This document shows, in pieces, positions 8,360 through 16,984 of a stretch of 64,000 nt of DNA. Source of the DNA: Phycisphaeraceae bacterium (GTDB taxonomy: Bacteria; Planctomycetota; Phycisphaerae; Phycisphaerales; UBA1924); assembly GCA_019454185.1 (NCBI GenBank), contig CP075368.1, positions 620,001-684,000 on the forward strand, in the 5' to 3' direction. The position numbers and the translations under genes are program-made. Position 1 is the stretch's first letter; each line of letters starts with the position of its first letter. The notes beneath the pieces are model-generated. The model did no database searches. It was not told the DNA's origin and worked only from the letters and a program-made list of their open reading frames with translations.

Positions 8360-9310
8360 ATGCGTCATAATCAGTCTGAGGGTGGGGTCTGTGTCGGTTT
8401 GAAGCGAGTGATATTGTCGGGCGTTGCCGCGCTGCTCCCGGGGCTTGCCCATGGGCAGGCAGAAACCGGTGAGCCAGTCGTAGCGGAGAAGGGGCCTCCG
8501 AAGCTTTCCTTCAGTCTCACAGGTCGAACGGAGTTCGGCATGAAAGCGGACATCGACGGGGGCGGCGACGTCTCGACGACGCGCGTCGGTGCGGATCTCG
8601 GGCTCAGGTATCGAGCGAACGATCGTGTGACGCTGTCGATGGGTTTCGGGGCGGAGTACTCGTTCTACGACTTCGATGGTTACGAGACGGTCGTCGGCGG
8701 GGGCGAACCCATCGACGACGCGTTCCTTTATAGTCTGACTCCCACGGTCAGCGTGAAGGCGAATGACAGGTGGACGCTGATCGGCGGCGGGATCTTCCGG
8801 TGGGCGGGCGAGTCCGGGGCTGATCTCGGCGATGCGTTCACGGTGGGGGGGCTCGCGGCGGCGAACTACAGAGTCAACGATCGGCTCTCGCTCGGGTTCG
8901 GGTTCATCATCGCCACGCGTCTGGAGGACGACGAGATTTTCATCCCCGCCCTGACAATCGATTGGAAGATCAATGACAAGTGGACGCTCACCAACGATGG
9001 CAAGCCGGGGCTTGCGCTGAAGTACCAGGCAACTGAGCGGCTGGAACTCTCGGTCGAGGGTTCGTACACCACGCGCGACTACCGACTCGACGATAACAAC
9101 GCGATTCCGGGTGGTGCGATGGAGGACACCCGCGTACCGATCTTCTTCGCTGCGGAATGGCGAGCGATGGATCGCCTGACGCTGACGGGCAGAATCGGCA
9201 CGTATGCGTATCACCGGTTCGAGTTTCGCAACGATGACGGGAACGAGGTTGACGATATCGACGTTGATCCGTCGCTGTTCGTCGGTTTCGAGGCGCGAAT
9301 CAGTTTCTGA
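8360..9310 (+). CDS. Outer-membrane beta-barrel protein
   Basis: The 316-residue exported protein starts MRHNQSEGG with a hydrophobic segment VILSGVAALLPGLAHGQA as signal peptide. The mature part is made of alternating amphipathic strands, often paired with turns such as NDRVTLSMGFG, NDRWTLIGGG, NDRLSLGFGF, NDKWTLTNDG and MDRLTLTGRIG. It ends in the aromatic strand SLFVGFEARISF, with a terminal Phe as expected for a BAM-recognised barrel. The repeated [ND]xRLxL hairpins recall the DUF6268 type of planctomycete outer-membrane protein. No substrate or function is indicated. The start at 8360 is chosen because the frame upstream overlaps the previous gene and lacks export features. Confidence 0.75.
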   Translation: MRHNQSEGGVCVGLKRVILSGVAALLPGLAHGQAETGEPVVAEKGPPKLSFSLTGRTEFGMKADIDGGGDVSTTRVGADLGLRYRANDRVTLSMGFGAEYSFYDFDGYETVVGGGEPIDDAFLYSLTPTVSVKANDRWTLIGGGIFRWAGESGADLGDAFTVGGLAAANYRVNDRLSLGFGFIIATRLEDDEIFIPALTIDWKINDKWTLTNDGKPGLALKYQATERLELSVEGSYTTRDYRLDDNNAIPGGAMEDTRVPIFFAAEWRAMDRLTLTGRIGTYAYHRFEFRNDDGNEVDDIDVDPSLFVGFEARISF

Positions 9311-9394
9311 GTATCGGCGAGCGATCTGGTTTGCTGCTCATGGACGCCCGGGTGGACTGTTAGCGCATTGACTCGTGGTGCGATGCTCGGTGCT

Positions 9395-10453
9395 CTATCG
9401 CACACCCTCGGGCGTATCTCGCCACGAGAGGGGCTTGGGGCCGGTGCCGTAGGGGGGCGCATCCTCGAGCGTGATGGAGATGACACGGGGTGGATCTGCG
9501 GGTCTTCCCTCGGCGTTGACCGGAACAGCTGCGATCGCCCGGATGACCTCTGCGCCGGATACGGCCTCTGCGAACGAGGCGTACCTGCCATCGAGGTGCT
9601 TCGTGCCATCGCGGCTGAGGCAGATGAAGACCTGTGACCCCGCTGTGTTCGGCTCGGTAGCACGGGCCATCGACAGCACCCCGAGGTCGTGCGGGAGGAT
9701 GCTTCGTTCAAGATCGATGGAGTATCCTGGGCCTCCGTTGCCCGACGCGGTGGGATCTCCAAACTGGATAACGAACGGAGTGCCATCCGCCCGAACGGGC
9801 ACGATGCGGTGGATCTGTATGTCCGTGTAGAAGCCACCCCGGACGAGGTCGAGAAAGTTCTGAACAGTGTTCGGGGCTGCATCGGGTCGCATGGCGAACC
9901 TGATCTCGCCGAGTGTTGTCCGCACGATGGCGATCTGCTCGGCTTCGATGCGTAATCCTGTGAACGCGGATTCTTCGGCCGGGCCGAAGGTCACGACCCC
10001 GTTTCGCGCGTCGAATGAGGGCTTGCTGGTCCTTGGATCCATGAACCACGGCGCGTTGTTCGCCGGGTTGAGGAGCATCGCGGGTTTCGGCTCGACCAGT
10101 GGACGAAGGACCAAAGCGGGTCCGACCTTCTCAAGTCCGATGGTGAGCTGTGCGTAGAGAAGTCGGGGCGTCGGCGAGCGCCAGAGAATGGGAAAGTGTG
10201 CCGCGAGGTCGACCCGTCCAGGTTCGACCATTGAAGAGGCGACGACGGTCGCGCTGACGGGCTCAAGCAGAGTGATGGTCGGGGTGCCTTCCAGCCCGTC
10301 TGGTACGCGGACTTCGATCGGGATTGAACGATCGACGCCGTAGTACGCGCGCACGGGCGTGAGCTGGGCGTATGCGACCGACGACCCAAACAGAGACGCT
10401 CCTGCGATGATGCTGGCAGCGAGCGTGGCAACGTGCTTCAGGGGGTGGTCCAT
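9395..10453 (-). CDS. Exported cyclophilin-type peptidyl-prolyl isomerase
   Basis: The 352-residue protein starts MDHPLKHVATLAAS with a signal peptide cleaved near SSVAYAQ. About 150 residues of an unassigned, beta-rich domain (VRAYYGVDRSIPIEVRVPDG) precede a C-terminal cyclophilin domain from about residue 175. The cyclophilin core is clear: TTLGEIRFAMRPDAAPNTVQ, FYTDIQIHRIVP (catalytic Arg of the HR pair), GNGGPGYSI, GVLSMARATEPNTAGSQVFI. It should speed proline isomerisation of exported proteins in the periplasm. The start at 10453 is chosen because the signal peptide begins there. It is followed on the same strand by nothing and preceded by a pseudopilin gene on the same strand (43 bases away if both starts/stops are right), so co-transcription is possible. 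Confidence 0.88.
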   Translation of the reverse strand: MDHPLKHVATLAASIIAGASLFGSSVAYAQLTPVRAYYGVDRSIPIEVRVPDGLEGTPTITLLEPVSATVVASSMVEPGRVDLAAHFPILWRSPTPRLLYAQLTIGLEKVGPALVLRPLVEPKPAMLLNPANNAPWFMDPRTSKPSFDARNGVVTFGPAEESAFTGLRIEAEQIAIVRTTLGEIRFAMRPDAAPNTVQNFLDLVRGGFYTDIQIHRIVPVRADGTPFVIQFGDPTASGNGGPGYSIDLERSILPHDLGVLSMARATEPNTAGSQVFICLSRDGTKHLDGRYASFAEAVSGAEVIRAIAAVPVNAEGRPADPPRVISITLEDAPPYGTGPKPLSWRDTPEGVR

Positions 10454-10496
10454 CGGACCAGAGGATACCGAGGTAGCCGCAGGAAGTTGTGGGTGA

Positions 10497-11303
10497 TCAG
10501 TCCGGTCCGCCCGCAGGAGTACCCGCGGTCTGGAGATCGATCTGGACCCAGACATTGCGCAGCGCGGCAGAGCTGCCGTGCGTGTCCTCTTCCATGGGAA
10601 GCATGTTATAGATCTGTCGGCTCACATCGTTGAACCACACGATCGCGAGGTCGGCACGAAGGATGTTCATCCCGAGCTCGTGGTTGTAGTCCATCTGCGT
10701 GCGAAGGCCATCCGCGGCGATTGCGGATCGAGCCGGCTCAATCTGGAAGAGACGCGTGGCTCCATTGGGGCCGAGCCCGCGGTACTGGTAGTTCGAGACT
10801 ATCTCGCCGTTCTCACCCTTCCAGAGCTTGGAGTACGCGGCGAACGGATGCTTGCCGGAGTGCGAAGGGCAGTAGAACGCGGGCGGGGCAGCCAAGTACT
10901 CGCCGACGTAGAGCAACCCGAGGCCGTCCCACTCGAAGTCTGCTTCAGTATCCTCGTTGAAACGTGAAGAACTGAACCGGACAATCACCGTGTCGGCGAG
11001 TTCGAGCTCTTCGTTGCGTGCGCCCGGCGGCGCGAAGACCGTGTATGGGATGTGGTTCTTCGAATCATCAGCGTACATCGCGACCGCAAGGCCGATCTGA
11101 CGCACATTTGACGCGCAGACGACGCGGCGAGCGGTCTCGCGTGCCTTGTTCATGCTTGGGAGCAAGATCCCGAGGAGCAACGCGATGACCATCAGCGTGA
11201 CGAGTACGTCGATCAATGAAAAGCCGCGCGAGACGGAGTCTCTCGCGTTTCGTCTTTCACCGGTATACGGGGCACCACGAGAAGGCATGCCATCGCTCCG
11301 CAC
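10497..11303 (-). CDS. Type II secretion-like pseudopilin (prepilin N-terminal domain)
   Basis: The 268-residue protein has a prepilin peptidase site: a basic leader ending SVSRG, then FSLIDVLVTLMVIALLLGIL. Position +5 of the mature protein is Asp instead of the nearly invariant Glu. The hydrophobic helix is followed by PSMNKARETARRVVCASNVRQIGLAVAMYADD, the standard N-terminal helix of planctomycete pseudopilins, and a globular domain containing FYCPSH and a C-terminal proline/glycine tail. Such proteins are processed by PilD and may be part of, or exported with, a type II-like pilus. Met1 (11303) or Met6 (11288) could be the start. No secretion-machinery gene lies nearby. Confidence 0.85.
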   Translation of the reverse strand: MRSDGMPSRGAPYTGERRNARDSVSRGFSLIDVLVTLMVIALLLGILLPSMNKARETARRVVCASNVRQIGLAVAMYADDSKNHIPYTVFAPPGARNEELELADTVIVRFSSSRFNEDTEADFEWDGLGLLYVGEYLAAPPAFYCPSHSGKHPFAAYSKLWKGENGEIVSNYQYRGLGPNGATRLFQIEPARSAIAADGLRTQMDYNHELGMNILRADLAIVWFNDVSRQIYNMLPMEEDTHGSSAALRNVWVQIDLQTAGTPAGGPD

Positions 11304-11539
11304 GCACGGATCCCATCCGTGTTCAAATCAGGATAACGATCCATGAACGATGCCGCAAGCACGAAATGGGCATAGAAGGCACATTATGTCCCATGATCAT
11401 CGGTAAGTGCGGCATGTGTTTGGTATCAAGAGTCTTCGAGACAATCGGATCCGGGGAGGCATCCTTCTGTCCTGTGCTGCGTAAATGATTGCGGCTTCAG
11501 GATGAAGCAAGGATGGAGTACCTTGCAGGAGCGTGGGGA

Positions 11540-12115
11540 ATGGCCGACAAGCACCTCCAGGACGATGTTGATCTGGAACTGATGCGCCGTGTCGCGGCGA
11601 ACGAAGAGGCCGCTATCGGCGAGTTGTACGATCGATTCGGCTCTCTTGTGTTTCGGATGGCGTTCCAAGCGATGCCGACAAGGGCCGAGGCGGAAGATGC
11701 GGTCCAGGAGGTTTTTGTTCGGTTATGGAGAACCGCGGGCAGGTATGATCCGAAGCGTGCGGCTCTGGTGACCTGGGTGATGCTGATCTCAAGGCGCCAT
11801 TTGGTAGACAAGCTTCGGCGGACGCGGGCCAGGGTCAAGGCGGGTTCGTTGGACGAGACGCAGGCCGGTTTCGCGGGCGAGTTCGGGCTCGGAGATTCGA
11901 GCCCGGAGCGTCAGGAGCAGTTTGCAGCGTTGATGAAGAAGATAGAAACTCTGCCAGAGTTGCAACGCACTGTGGTCGTGCGTGCGTATCTAGGGGGGCA
12001 GACCCTCAGGCAGATCGGTGAAGAGCTCGGTACCCCGCTGGGGACTGTCAAATCGGCGCTCAGCCGCGCACTTGTGCGGCTCAGGGAGCGTGTGAACGAG
12101 GAGCCGGTGGTATGA
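11540..12115 (+). CDS. ECF RNA polymerase sigma factor
   Basis: The 191-residue sigma-70 family protein has region 2 (LYDRFGSLVFRMAFQAMPTR followed by AEDAVQEVFVRLWR, residues about 28-60) and region 4 (LPELQRTVVVRAYLGGQTLR then IGEELGTPLGTVKSALSRAL, about 135-180) joined by a short linker, with no region 1.1 or 3. ATG 11540 is preferred: AGGAG lies 8 bases upstream, and the frame before it has only TTG (11489) or an ATG (11513) with poor spacing. The stop overlaps the start of the next gene (ATGA), which encodes a membrane anti-sigma factor, so the pair is translationally coupled and the sigma factor is probably held inactive until a signal arrives. Confidence 0.93.
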   Translation: MADKHLQDDVDLELMRRVAANEEAAIGELYDRFGSLVFRMAFQAMPTRAEAEDAVQEVFVRLWRTAGRYDPKRAALVTWVMLISRRHLVDKLRRTRARVKAGSLDETQAGFAGEFGLGDSSPERQEQFAALMKKIETLPELQRTVVVRAYLGGQTLRQIGEELGTPLGTVKSALSRALVRLRERVNEEPVV

Positions 12116-12921
12116 AGGTCCAGGATCTGATCGAACTCGCACTGCTCGACGTTCACGGCCTCCTCGATGAGGACGAGCGTCAGGCATTCGAGCGTGCGTT
12201 TGCATCGTCGCCTGCCGCCCTCCAGGCGCAGGTCCGGCGTGAGCAGGTCCGCTTCGCGGATCTCAGTTCACTTCTGCCGGATGTGGAAGCGCCGAGCGAT
12301 CTGCGTGCCCGTGTGATCGAGCGTGTTCGTCTTGCGATCGCGGAGCAGGCCGTGACCCGCACCGATCGAGCCGGTCGAGTGGTGCCTCCGATCATCAGCA
12401 GCAAGCGGGTCTCGCCGGTGTGGCGTGCGGGTGCTCTCGGGTGCGCCGCGGCTGCGGTGGTGTTCGCGGTCACGACCATGCAGATGCGTGTTCGTTATGA
12501 CGAGCTGGCTTCCACCATCCAGAGCGACGTGCTTCTCTCTCGGATGCTCGAGTCGTATGGCCCGAACCACATTCGCGACATGCTCTTTGATGACCAGACG
12601 CAGCGCGTCATGTTTACGTCCGCCGATTCCTCGGTATCGAGCGAGGCGTCGCTGTGGATGAACCCGGATTGGCAGGCGGCGCGTCTGTTCTATCTGAACC
12701 TGCCCCGCCAAGTCGGCAATGTGTACAAGCTCGCGGTCCTCGACCAGAACGGCAATGTCATCGACGTGCTTGCGGAGTTCGATTCCAGCGGCGGTCTGAT
12801 GACTCGCGATGTTCGAGCTGCCGCGACTTCCGCTGCTTCTGAGAAGCTGGCGATTCTCGGACCCGGCGCGAGCGGTGAGATGACGCCGCTCATGATCGCT
12901 TCTTCACGAAACAGGTCTTGA
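12112..12921 (+). CDS. Membrane anti-sigma factor (RskA/zinc-free type)
   Basis: The 269-residue protein has a cytoplasmic N-terminal sigma-binding domain (MKVQDLIELALLDVHGLLDE, DERQAFERAFASSPAALQAQ), one membrane span at about residues 103-122 (RAGALGCAAAAVVFAVTTMQ) and an extracytoplasmic domain of about 145 residues (DWQAARLFYLNLPRQVGNVY, KLAVLDQNGNVIDVLAEFD). The HxxxCxxC zinc motif is absent. The extracytoplasmic part resembles the RskA/anti-sigma-K C-terminal domain. Translation is coupled to the sigma gene through ATGA, and a terminator follows at 12968, so these two genes form a complete operon. The signal sensed is unknown. Confidence 0.88.
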   Translation: MKVQDLIELALLDVHGLLDEDERQAFERAFASSPAALQAQVRREQVRFADLSSLLPDVEAPSDLRARVIERVRLAIAEQAVTRTDRAGRVVPPIISSKRVSPVWRAGALGCAAAAVVFAVTTMQMRVRYDELASTIQSDVLLSRMLESYGPNHIRDMLFDDQTQRVMFTSADSSVSSEASLWMNPDWQAARLFYLNLPRQVGNVYKLAVLDQNGNVIDVLAEFDSSGGLMTRDVRAAATSAASEKLAILGPGASGEMTPLMIASSRNRS

Positions 12922-12967
12922 GGTTTCGATCCAGACGAATGAGATGTGAATCCGCATGTATGACTCG

Positions 12968-12998
12968 CCGCCCGAGTATTGCTCGGGCGGTTGCCTTT
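12968..12998 (+). terminator. Intrinsic terminator of the sigma/anti-sigma operon
   Basis: A perfect 9-bp stem (12968-12976 with 12982-12990, 5-nt loop) is followed by TTGCCTTT. It lies 47 bases after the anti-sigma stop and just past the end of the convergent coiled-coil gene. Confidence 0.75.
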
Positions 12999-15027
12999 AC
13001 GTCGTGCGTTTGGGCAGAGTCCAGCGTGTTTCGTCGATGAGACCTTCGAACTCATCGGTGCGTTCGAGAGAGGCCTTTGCCTCGTAGAGCTTACGCCAGA
13101 GGCCGTACGCCGCGATGATCGAGAGCAGCGTGAGCCCCGCAGCGATGGCGGCGGCGTAGTAGACCCGCTCGTCGTACAACGGCGCGTCCGACACCGTGGA
13201 TTCTGAGACGATGATGGTGTTCGAGCCGTCAACACGGCGTTCGCGTGCGGAATTCGCGGTGCGGACGAACGTAGTGGTGATGGTGTCGAGTTCTCGTTTG
13301 GTTTTCTCTGCCCCCAGCCCACGGAGCTCGATCGTCAGGGAGCCGGATCGATCGGAGATGAGCGTCAAGTCCGCGTCGAGACGGTCCTTCAGGGCGGTGG
13401 GCGTTGAGAGGGATGCCACGCCGCGCTGCTTGAGTCTGTCTGATGCGACATCAAGGAACCGAGGATCTGTGATGAGGTCCTCGTGGTACCTCTGCCACTC
13501 GTCGAGTTCGGCTTGGGAGAGGGGTCTGCCGGAGGCATCGGCCTGCACCTGCGCCGTGACGGCGTACACGGCAGGCGCGATGTTCTGGGCGACGATCCAG
13601 CCAATGCCGGAGTAGATCAGCAACGCCATGGAGAAGTAGAAGATCGCGGAGAGTGCCCCGTTGCGTGCCTGCCGGCCCCTGAGCTTGCGCTTGGATTCGT
13701 CGATCGATTTCTTTGCAGCGAGGAGTTCGGCTCGCTGGGACAGGATCTGCTCGACCTGTTCAAAGCGGTCGCGGACCGCATCGCTGGCGCGTCTGACCTT
13801 CTCGGACTGTTCTCGGAGCAGTTTCCGCTGGCGACGCAGGCGATCGCGACGAGCGGCCGTCGATTCGTCGGAAGGGTTCGCGAGTGTGCCGGGCTGGTGA
13901 GCGCGAGCGGCGGCGAGTTCTTGGCCGAGTGTGCGGGCAAAGTCGCGCAGCTTCTCGGCTTCCTCGAGAGCGAGATCGCGTTCGGCTGTTGCTTCCTGGA
14001 GTCTGGCCTGAAGCTCCGAGTCGTTAGTCGCGGCCGAGGCGTTGCTTGAGGCAGTGACGAGGGCGCGTTGGGACTCGACGAGCTGACCCTCGATCTCTGC
14101 GATATGCCTGAGATACTCGTCTGACTTGGCCTGTGCCTCGTTCAGCCGTGAGCGAAGTTGCTCCAGTTCTTCGAGGGAGCGTGTCTGGGTCTGCTGGAGT
14201 TCTGCGAGCTGTGTCTTGAGCGCGCCGTCCGCGCCGGACTTGTCGCGGAGGGTGGCCACCTGGCTTCGGAGCGATTTGAGTTCCTCGTTGCGCGAGGCGA
14301 TGACTTGGGATTTCTCCTGCAGGTCGGTGGTCAGTCGGGCGACATCCGAACGGGTGGAGGCAAGCTCGGACTCGAGCGATGCGATCTTTGACGCGTGTCT
14401 CTCCGCTGTCGCTTGCGCCTCAGAGATCATCGAGCTCGTGTCCGAGGCACGCTGTTCCATACGCTCCTCGGCGGCGCGGAACGCGGCGGTGCGCTCGGCG
14501 AGCGTGCGCTCCATCTGGGAGCGGCGTTGATCGGCCTCTTTCGCGGCGGTCTGTGCTTGGGCCATCGCCAACTCGGCCTCAGCGGCAAGACGTTCTGCCT
14601 CGGCTTGGAGTTCCGCAGCGGTGTGTCTGGCGTTCTGGGTTTCCTGTTCGAGCGCTGCAATCCGATCGAGTTCGCGTTCGAGTTCGGCCCGCTGAGACTC
14701 GAGATCCTTCTTCGCTGAAGCGATCTCTGCGCCGGCAGTGGCAAGCGATTCCCGCTCAGCGTCGAGGGTCTCGCGCTGGAGGCGCAGGCGCTCGGCTTCG
14801 GCCTCGTTCGACTGCGCTGCTTCGAGCGCACGCTGCTCCATCGCCAGTGCCGCGGATTCGCGAGCGGCCAAGGCCTCGTCAGCGATTCTGCGTTGCTCGT
14901 CTGCTTCGCGGAGACTGGCCAACTGCTTCTCAACGTCGGCGATGAGAGCCATGATCCCCGCCGAAGACGAGGGTGTCTGCGTGCCTTCGCCTGCAACGGA
15001 TTGGATCGGCTTGTTGCCAGTGGGCAT
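12997..15027 (-). CDS. Long coiled-coil protein with a Wzz/chain-length-determinant-like membrane module
   Basis: The 676-residue protein has a long cytoplasmic coiled coil (roughly residues 20-430, rich in Glu, Ala, Arg and Gln heptads), then a basic linker (RRDRLRRQRKLLREQ). The C-terminal part has membrane span 1 (about 458-480, FYFSMALLIYSGIGWIVA), about 140 periplasmic residues, span 2 (about 621-643, VYYAAAIAAGLTLLSIIAAY), and a 32-residue cytoplasmic tail. The two spans flanking a mixed alpha/beta domain (AVYAVTAQVQAD, LISDRSGSLTIELRG, IIVSESTVSDAPLYDE) recall polysaccharide co-polymerases (Wzz), but no tyrosine kinase follows. Start choice is uncertain; 15027 has GGGG seven bases upstream, with further in-frame ATGs at 15054 and 15075. 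Function unknown; a scaffold or envelope-organising role is inference. Confidence 0.7.
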   Translation of the reverse strand: MPTGNKPIQSVAGEGTQTPSSSAGIMALIADVEKQLASLREADEQRRIADEALAARESAALAMEQRALEAAQSNEAEAERLRLQRETLDAERESLATAGAEIASAKKDLESQRAELERELDRIAALEQETQNARHTAAELQAEAERLAAEAELAMAQAQTAAKEADQRRSQMERTLAERTAAFRAAEERMEQRASDTSSMISEAQATAERHASKIASLESELASTRSDVARLTTDLQEKSQVIASRNEELKSLRSQVATLRDKSGADGALKTQLAELQQTQTRSLEELEQLRSRLNEAQAKSDEYLRHIAEIEGQLVESQRALVTASSNASAATNDSELQARLQEATAERDLALEEAEKLRDFARTLGQELAAARAHQPGTLANPSDESTAARRDRLRRQRKLLREQSEKVRRASDAVRDRFEQVEQILSQRAELLAAKKSIDESKRKLRGRQARNGALSAIFYFSMALLIYSGIGWIVAQNIAPAVYAVTAQVQADASGRPLSQAELDEWQRYHEDLITDPRFLDVASDRLKQRGVASLSTPTALKDRLDADLTLISDRSGSLTIELRGLGAEKTKRELDTITTTFVRTANSARERRVDGSNTIIVSESTVSDAPLYDERVYYAAAIAAGLTLLSIIAAYGLWRKLYEAKASLERTDEFEGLIDETRWTLPKRTT

Positions 15028-15203
15028 CGGAGAACCCCAAACAAATACCAACATTTGCGACGTCTCTGCGCTCATCCCGCTTATCGGCTCAGAAAATGCG
15101 TGACTGGACCCCGGGAGGCGGAACAGTTCGATACAGTTGTCGATAGAACTATGTAACGGCGGCCTACCCGCTCCGGGCGGCTGCTTCACAAGGAGATTCG
15201 GAC

Positions 15204-15716
15204 ATGCGGAGAGGTTCCACACTGAAGATCGCGGCAATCGGGCTGGTTGGCGTCGCCGCGGCGTCGGTTTTCGGGTATCGGGCCGTGACCGGTGATTGCA
15301 TCTTCGGCACTTGTGAGAGCAAGGTCGAGAAGCAGGCGATCGTCACCCCTGTCGCTGCGACCAGCGGCACCGAGGAAGCGTGCCCGATGGGCTGCTCCGA
15401 GGGCGCGGATGCGAAGGTCCAGAACGTTGCGCATACGACAGAGTCTGAGTGTCAGGGCAAGGCCGCCGAGTGCGCCGACAAAGCTGCTGAATGCGCGGAG
15501 AAAGCGTCCGAGTGTGCTGACAAGGCCGCTGACTGCTCCGAGAAGGCCGCTGCATGCACTGAGAAGGTCGCCTCATCCTGCGCAGACAAGAGCGCGGAGG
15601 CGTGTGCGACGGCCGGCGCCGACTGCGCTGATGATTGCAACGCAGAGAGCTGCGAGAAGCCCGACTGCTGCAAGAAGGTTGCTCAGAAGGACACGGGCGA
15701 GAAGATCGGCGGCTGA
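15204..15716 (+). CDS. Cysteine-heptad repeat, membrane-anchored or exported small protein
   Basis: The 170-residue protein has a single N-terminal hydrophobic segment (KIAAIGLVGVAAASVFGYRAV, about residues 8-28), then DCIFGTC (Cys32 and Cys37) and CPMGC (Cys60 and Cys64). Residues 80-130 are an Ala/Glu/Lys repeat with Cys exactly every seven residues: 83, 90, 97, 104, 111 and 118, then 126, 134, 141, 145, 150, 155 and 156. In total 17 of 170 residues are Cys. A helix with Cys at one heptad position would form a cysteine stripe able to cross-link or bind metal. The start is strongly supported by AAGGAG eight bases upstream, and an 11-bp terminator follows. I do not recognise a family with a known function. 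Confidence 0.8.
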   Translation: MRRGSTLKIAAIGLVGVAAASVFGYRAVTGDCIFGTCESKVEKQAIVTPVAATSGTEEACPMGCSEGADAKVQNVAHTTESECQGKAAECADKAAECAEKASECADKAADCSEKAAACTEKVASSCADKSAEACATAGADCADDCNAESCEKPDCCKKVAQKDTGEKIGG

Positions 15717-15750
15717 TCTGACGCTGATACTTCGCATTGACACGTACGAG

Positions 15751-15784
15751 GGGCCGGGCTCACAAGAGTCCGGCCCTTGTCTTT
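15751..15784 (+). terminator. Intrinsic terminator of the cysteine-repeat gene
   Basis: An 11-bp stem with one G-U pair (15751-15761 with 15766-15776) and an ACAA loop is followed by TTGTCTTT. It lies 34 bases after the cysteine-repeat stop codon. Confidence 0.8.
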
Positions 15785-15817
15785 GCGACCCTGGTCGCAC
15801 GTCGGGTACGCTTGGGG

Positions 15818-16243
15818 ATGGCGACATATCTCCTGAAGACGGAGCCGGGCACATACTCGTTCGATGATCTCGTCCGTGACGGGCAGACAACGTGGGATGG
15901 CGTGTCGAACGCGGCGGCGTTGATCGCGCTGCGAGCGATGAAGAAGGGTGACGAGGCCTTCATCTATCACACGGGTGACGAGCGAGCGATCGTCGGGCTG
16001 GCTGTCGTGACGAAGGGCGCGTACGAAGACCCGAAGAACCCCGGCGTCAACGCCAAAGGAGAGCCCAAGAACGCGGTGGTGGACCTCAGGGCTGCCAAAG
16101 CCGCGAAGACCCCGGTCACGCTGGATGTGATCAAGGCCGACAAGCGATTCGCCTCGTTCCCGCTGGTGAAGATCGGGCGTCTGAGTGTGATGGAGGTCGA
16201 GCCGACACTTGATCGCGTGTTGCGGTCAATGGCCGGACTCTGA
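15818..16243 (+). CDS. EVE-domain protein
   Basis: The 141-residue protein is essentially one EVE domain: MATYLLKTEPGTYSFDDLVR, then TTWDGVSNAAALIALRAMKKGDEAFIYHTG and IVGLAVVTKGAYEDP. It ends LVKIGRLSVMEVEP. EVE domains share the PUA-like fold and bind modified bases; the human relative THYN1 and bacterial members read modified cytosines and are often linked to nucleic-acid modification or defence. The standalone form seen here is widespread in proteobacteria and others with no proven target. ATG 15818 is chosen because the domain begins there and GGGG precedes it. The last 18 bases overlap the end of the convergent DUF1080 gene. Confidence 0.9.
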   Translation: MATYLLKTEPGTYSFDDLVRDGQTTWDGVSNAAALIALRAMKKGDEAFIYHTGDERAIVGLAVVTKGAYEDPKNPGVNAKGEPKNAVVDLRAAKAAKTPVTLDVIKADKRFASFPLVKIGRLSVMEVEPTLDRVLRSMAGL

Positions 16244-16984
16244 CGCGCCGTGGTGGGTGGTGGCTTGGGGGCGATGAACGGGCGTGAGCAGGATTTGACG
16301 CCAGCGGACTTCCAGCGGTTCGACGCGCGGACCGACGCCGTGAACCTGCAGCGCGATGAAGCCAGCGGGGCTCATGGAGTCCCGAAGATCCGACGCGGGG
16401 ACGCCGTTGATCCAGGTACGGATGCGGCTGTCGATTGCCTCGATACGCAGCGTGTTCCACTCATTCTGCCTGAAGGCGGCTCTGGCCTCTGGATTGTTCG
16501 AGAGGTCTGCGATCCAGCCGCGCCGAGACTCGTCGTAGATGCCGCCCGTCCATGAACGCGGGGATGGGTCGATCTCGACCTGATACCCGTGGACCCTTCC
16601 GCCCAGGTGGTCCGGGTTGCTCGCGCTACGGATCTGGATGCCAGAGTTGAGGCGGGGGTCTACGAGGAACTCCAGAGTCAGAATGAAATCGGCGTAGTCC
16701 GCATCGGTGCAGAGGAACGTGTTCGGCTGGTTCGGCGCGGTACGCCCGACGATGCACCCTTCTTCGACCGTGAAAGAAGCAGTACCGCCTCGGACGATCC
16801 AGCCGTTGAGCGTGTGTCCATCGAAGATCGCGAGTGTGGCCTCGTCGCTCGCAGGGGCTTGAGAGCGAGGTCGTGTGGAGGAGCATCCCACGGGAATCGA
16901 GGCCAGAGCGCAGGCGAAGCATGCGATCAGCGTCGACGCAACGGTACCGGAACGAGCAAGTCGGGCGCGTGCGCCGGGTCTCAC
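16226..16984 (-). CDS. DUF1080 (3-keto-disaccharide hydrolase-like) exported protein
   Basis: The 252-residue protein has an N-terminal hydrophobic signal (STLIACFACALASIPVGC) ending in a Cys that may be lipidated, although Pro in the lipobox is unusual. The mature part is a DUF1080 jelly-roll domain: ATLAIFDGHTLNGWIVRGG, FTVEEGCIVGRT, FILTLEFLVDPRLNSGIQIR, then GGRVHGYQVEIDPS and WNTLRIEAIDSRIRTWINGV. The family is very expanded in planctomycetes and some members hydrolyse 3-keto-glycosides. It starts with GTG, coupled by a GTGA overlap to the end of the upstream heme-dehydrogenase gene, so the two are surely co-expressed. Its 3' end overlaps the convergent EVE gene by 18 bases. Confidence 0.88.
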   Translation of the reverse strand: MRPGARARLARSGTVASTLIACFACALASIPVGCSSTRPRSQAPASDEATLAIFDGHTLNGWIVRGGTASFTVEEGCIVGRTAPNQPNTFLCTDADYADFILTLEFLVDPRLNSGIQIRSASNPDHLGGRVHGYQVEIDPSPRSWTGGIYDESRRGWIADLSNNPEARAAFRQNEWNTLRIEAIDSRIRTWINGVPASDLRDSMSPAGFIALQVHGVGPRVEPLEVRWRQILLTPVHRPQATTHHGASESGH

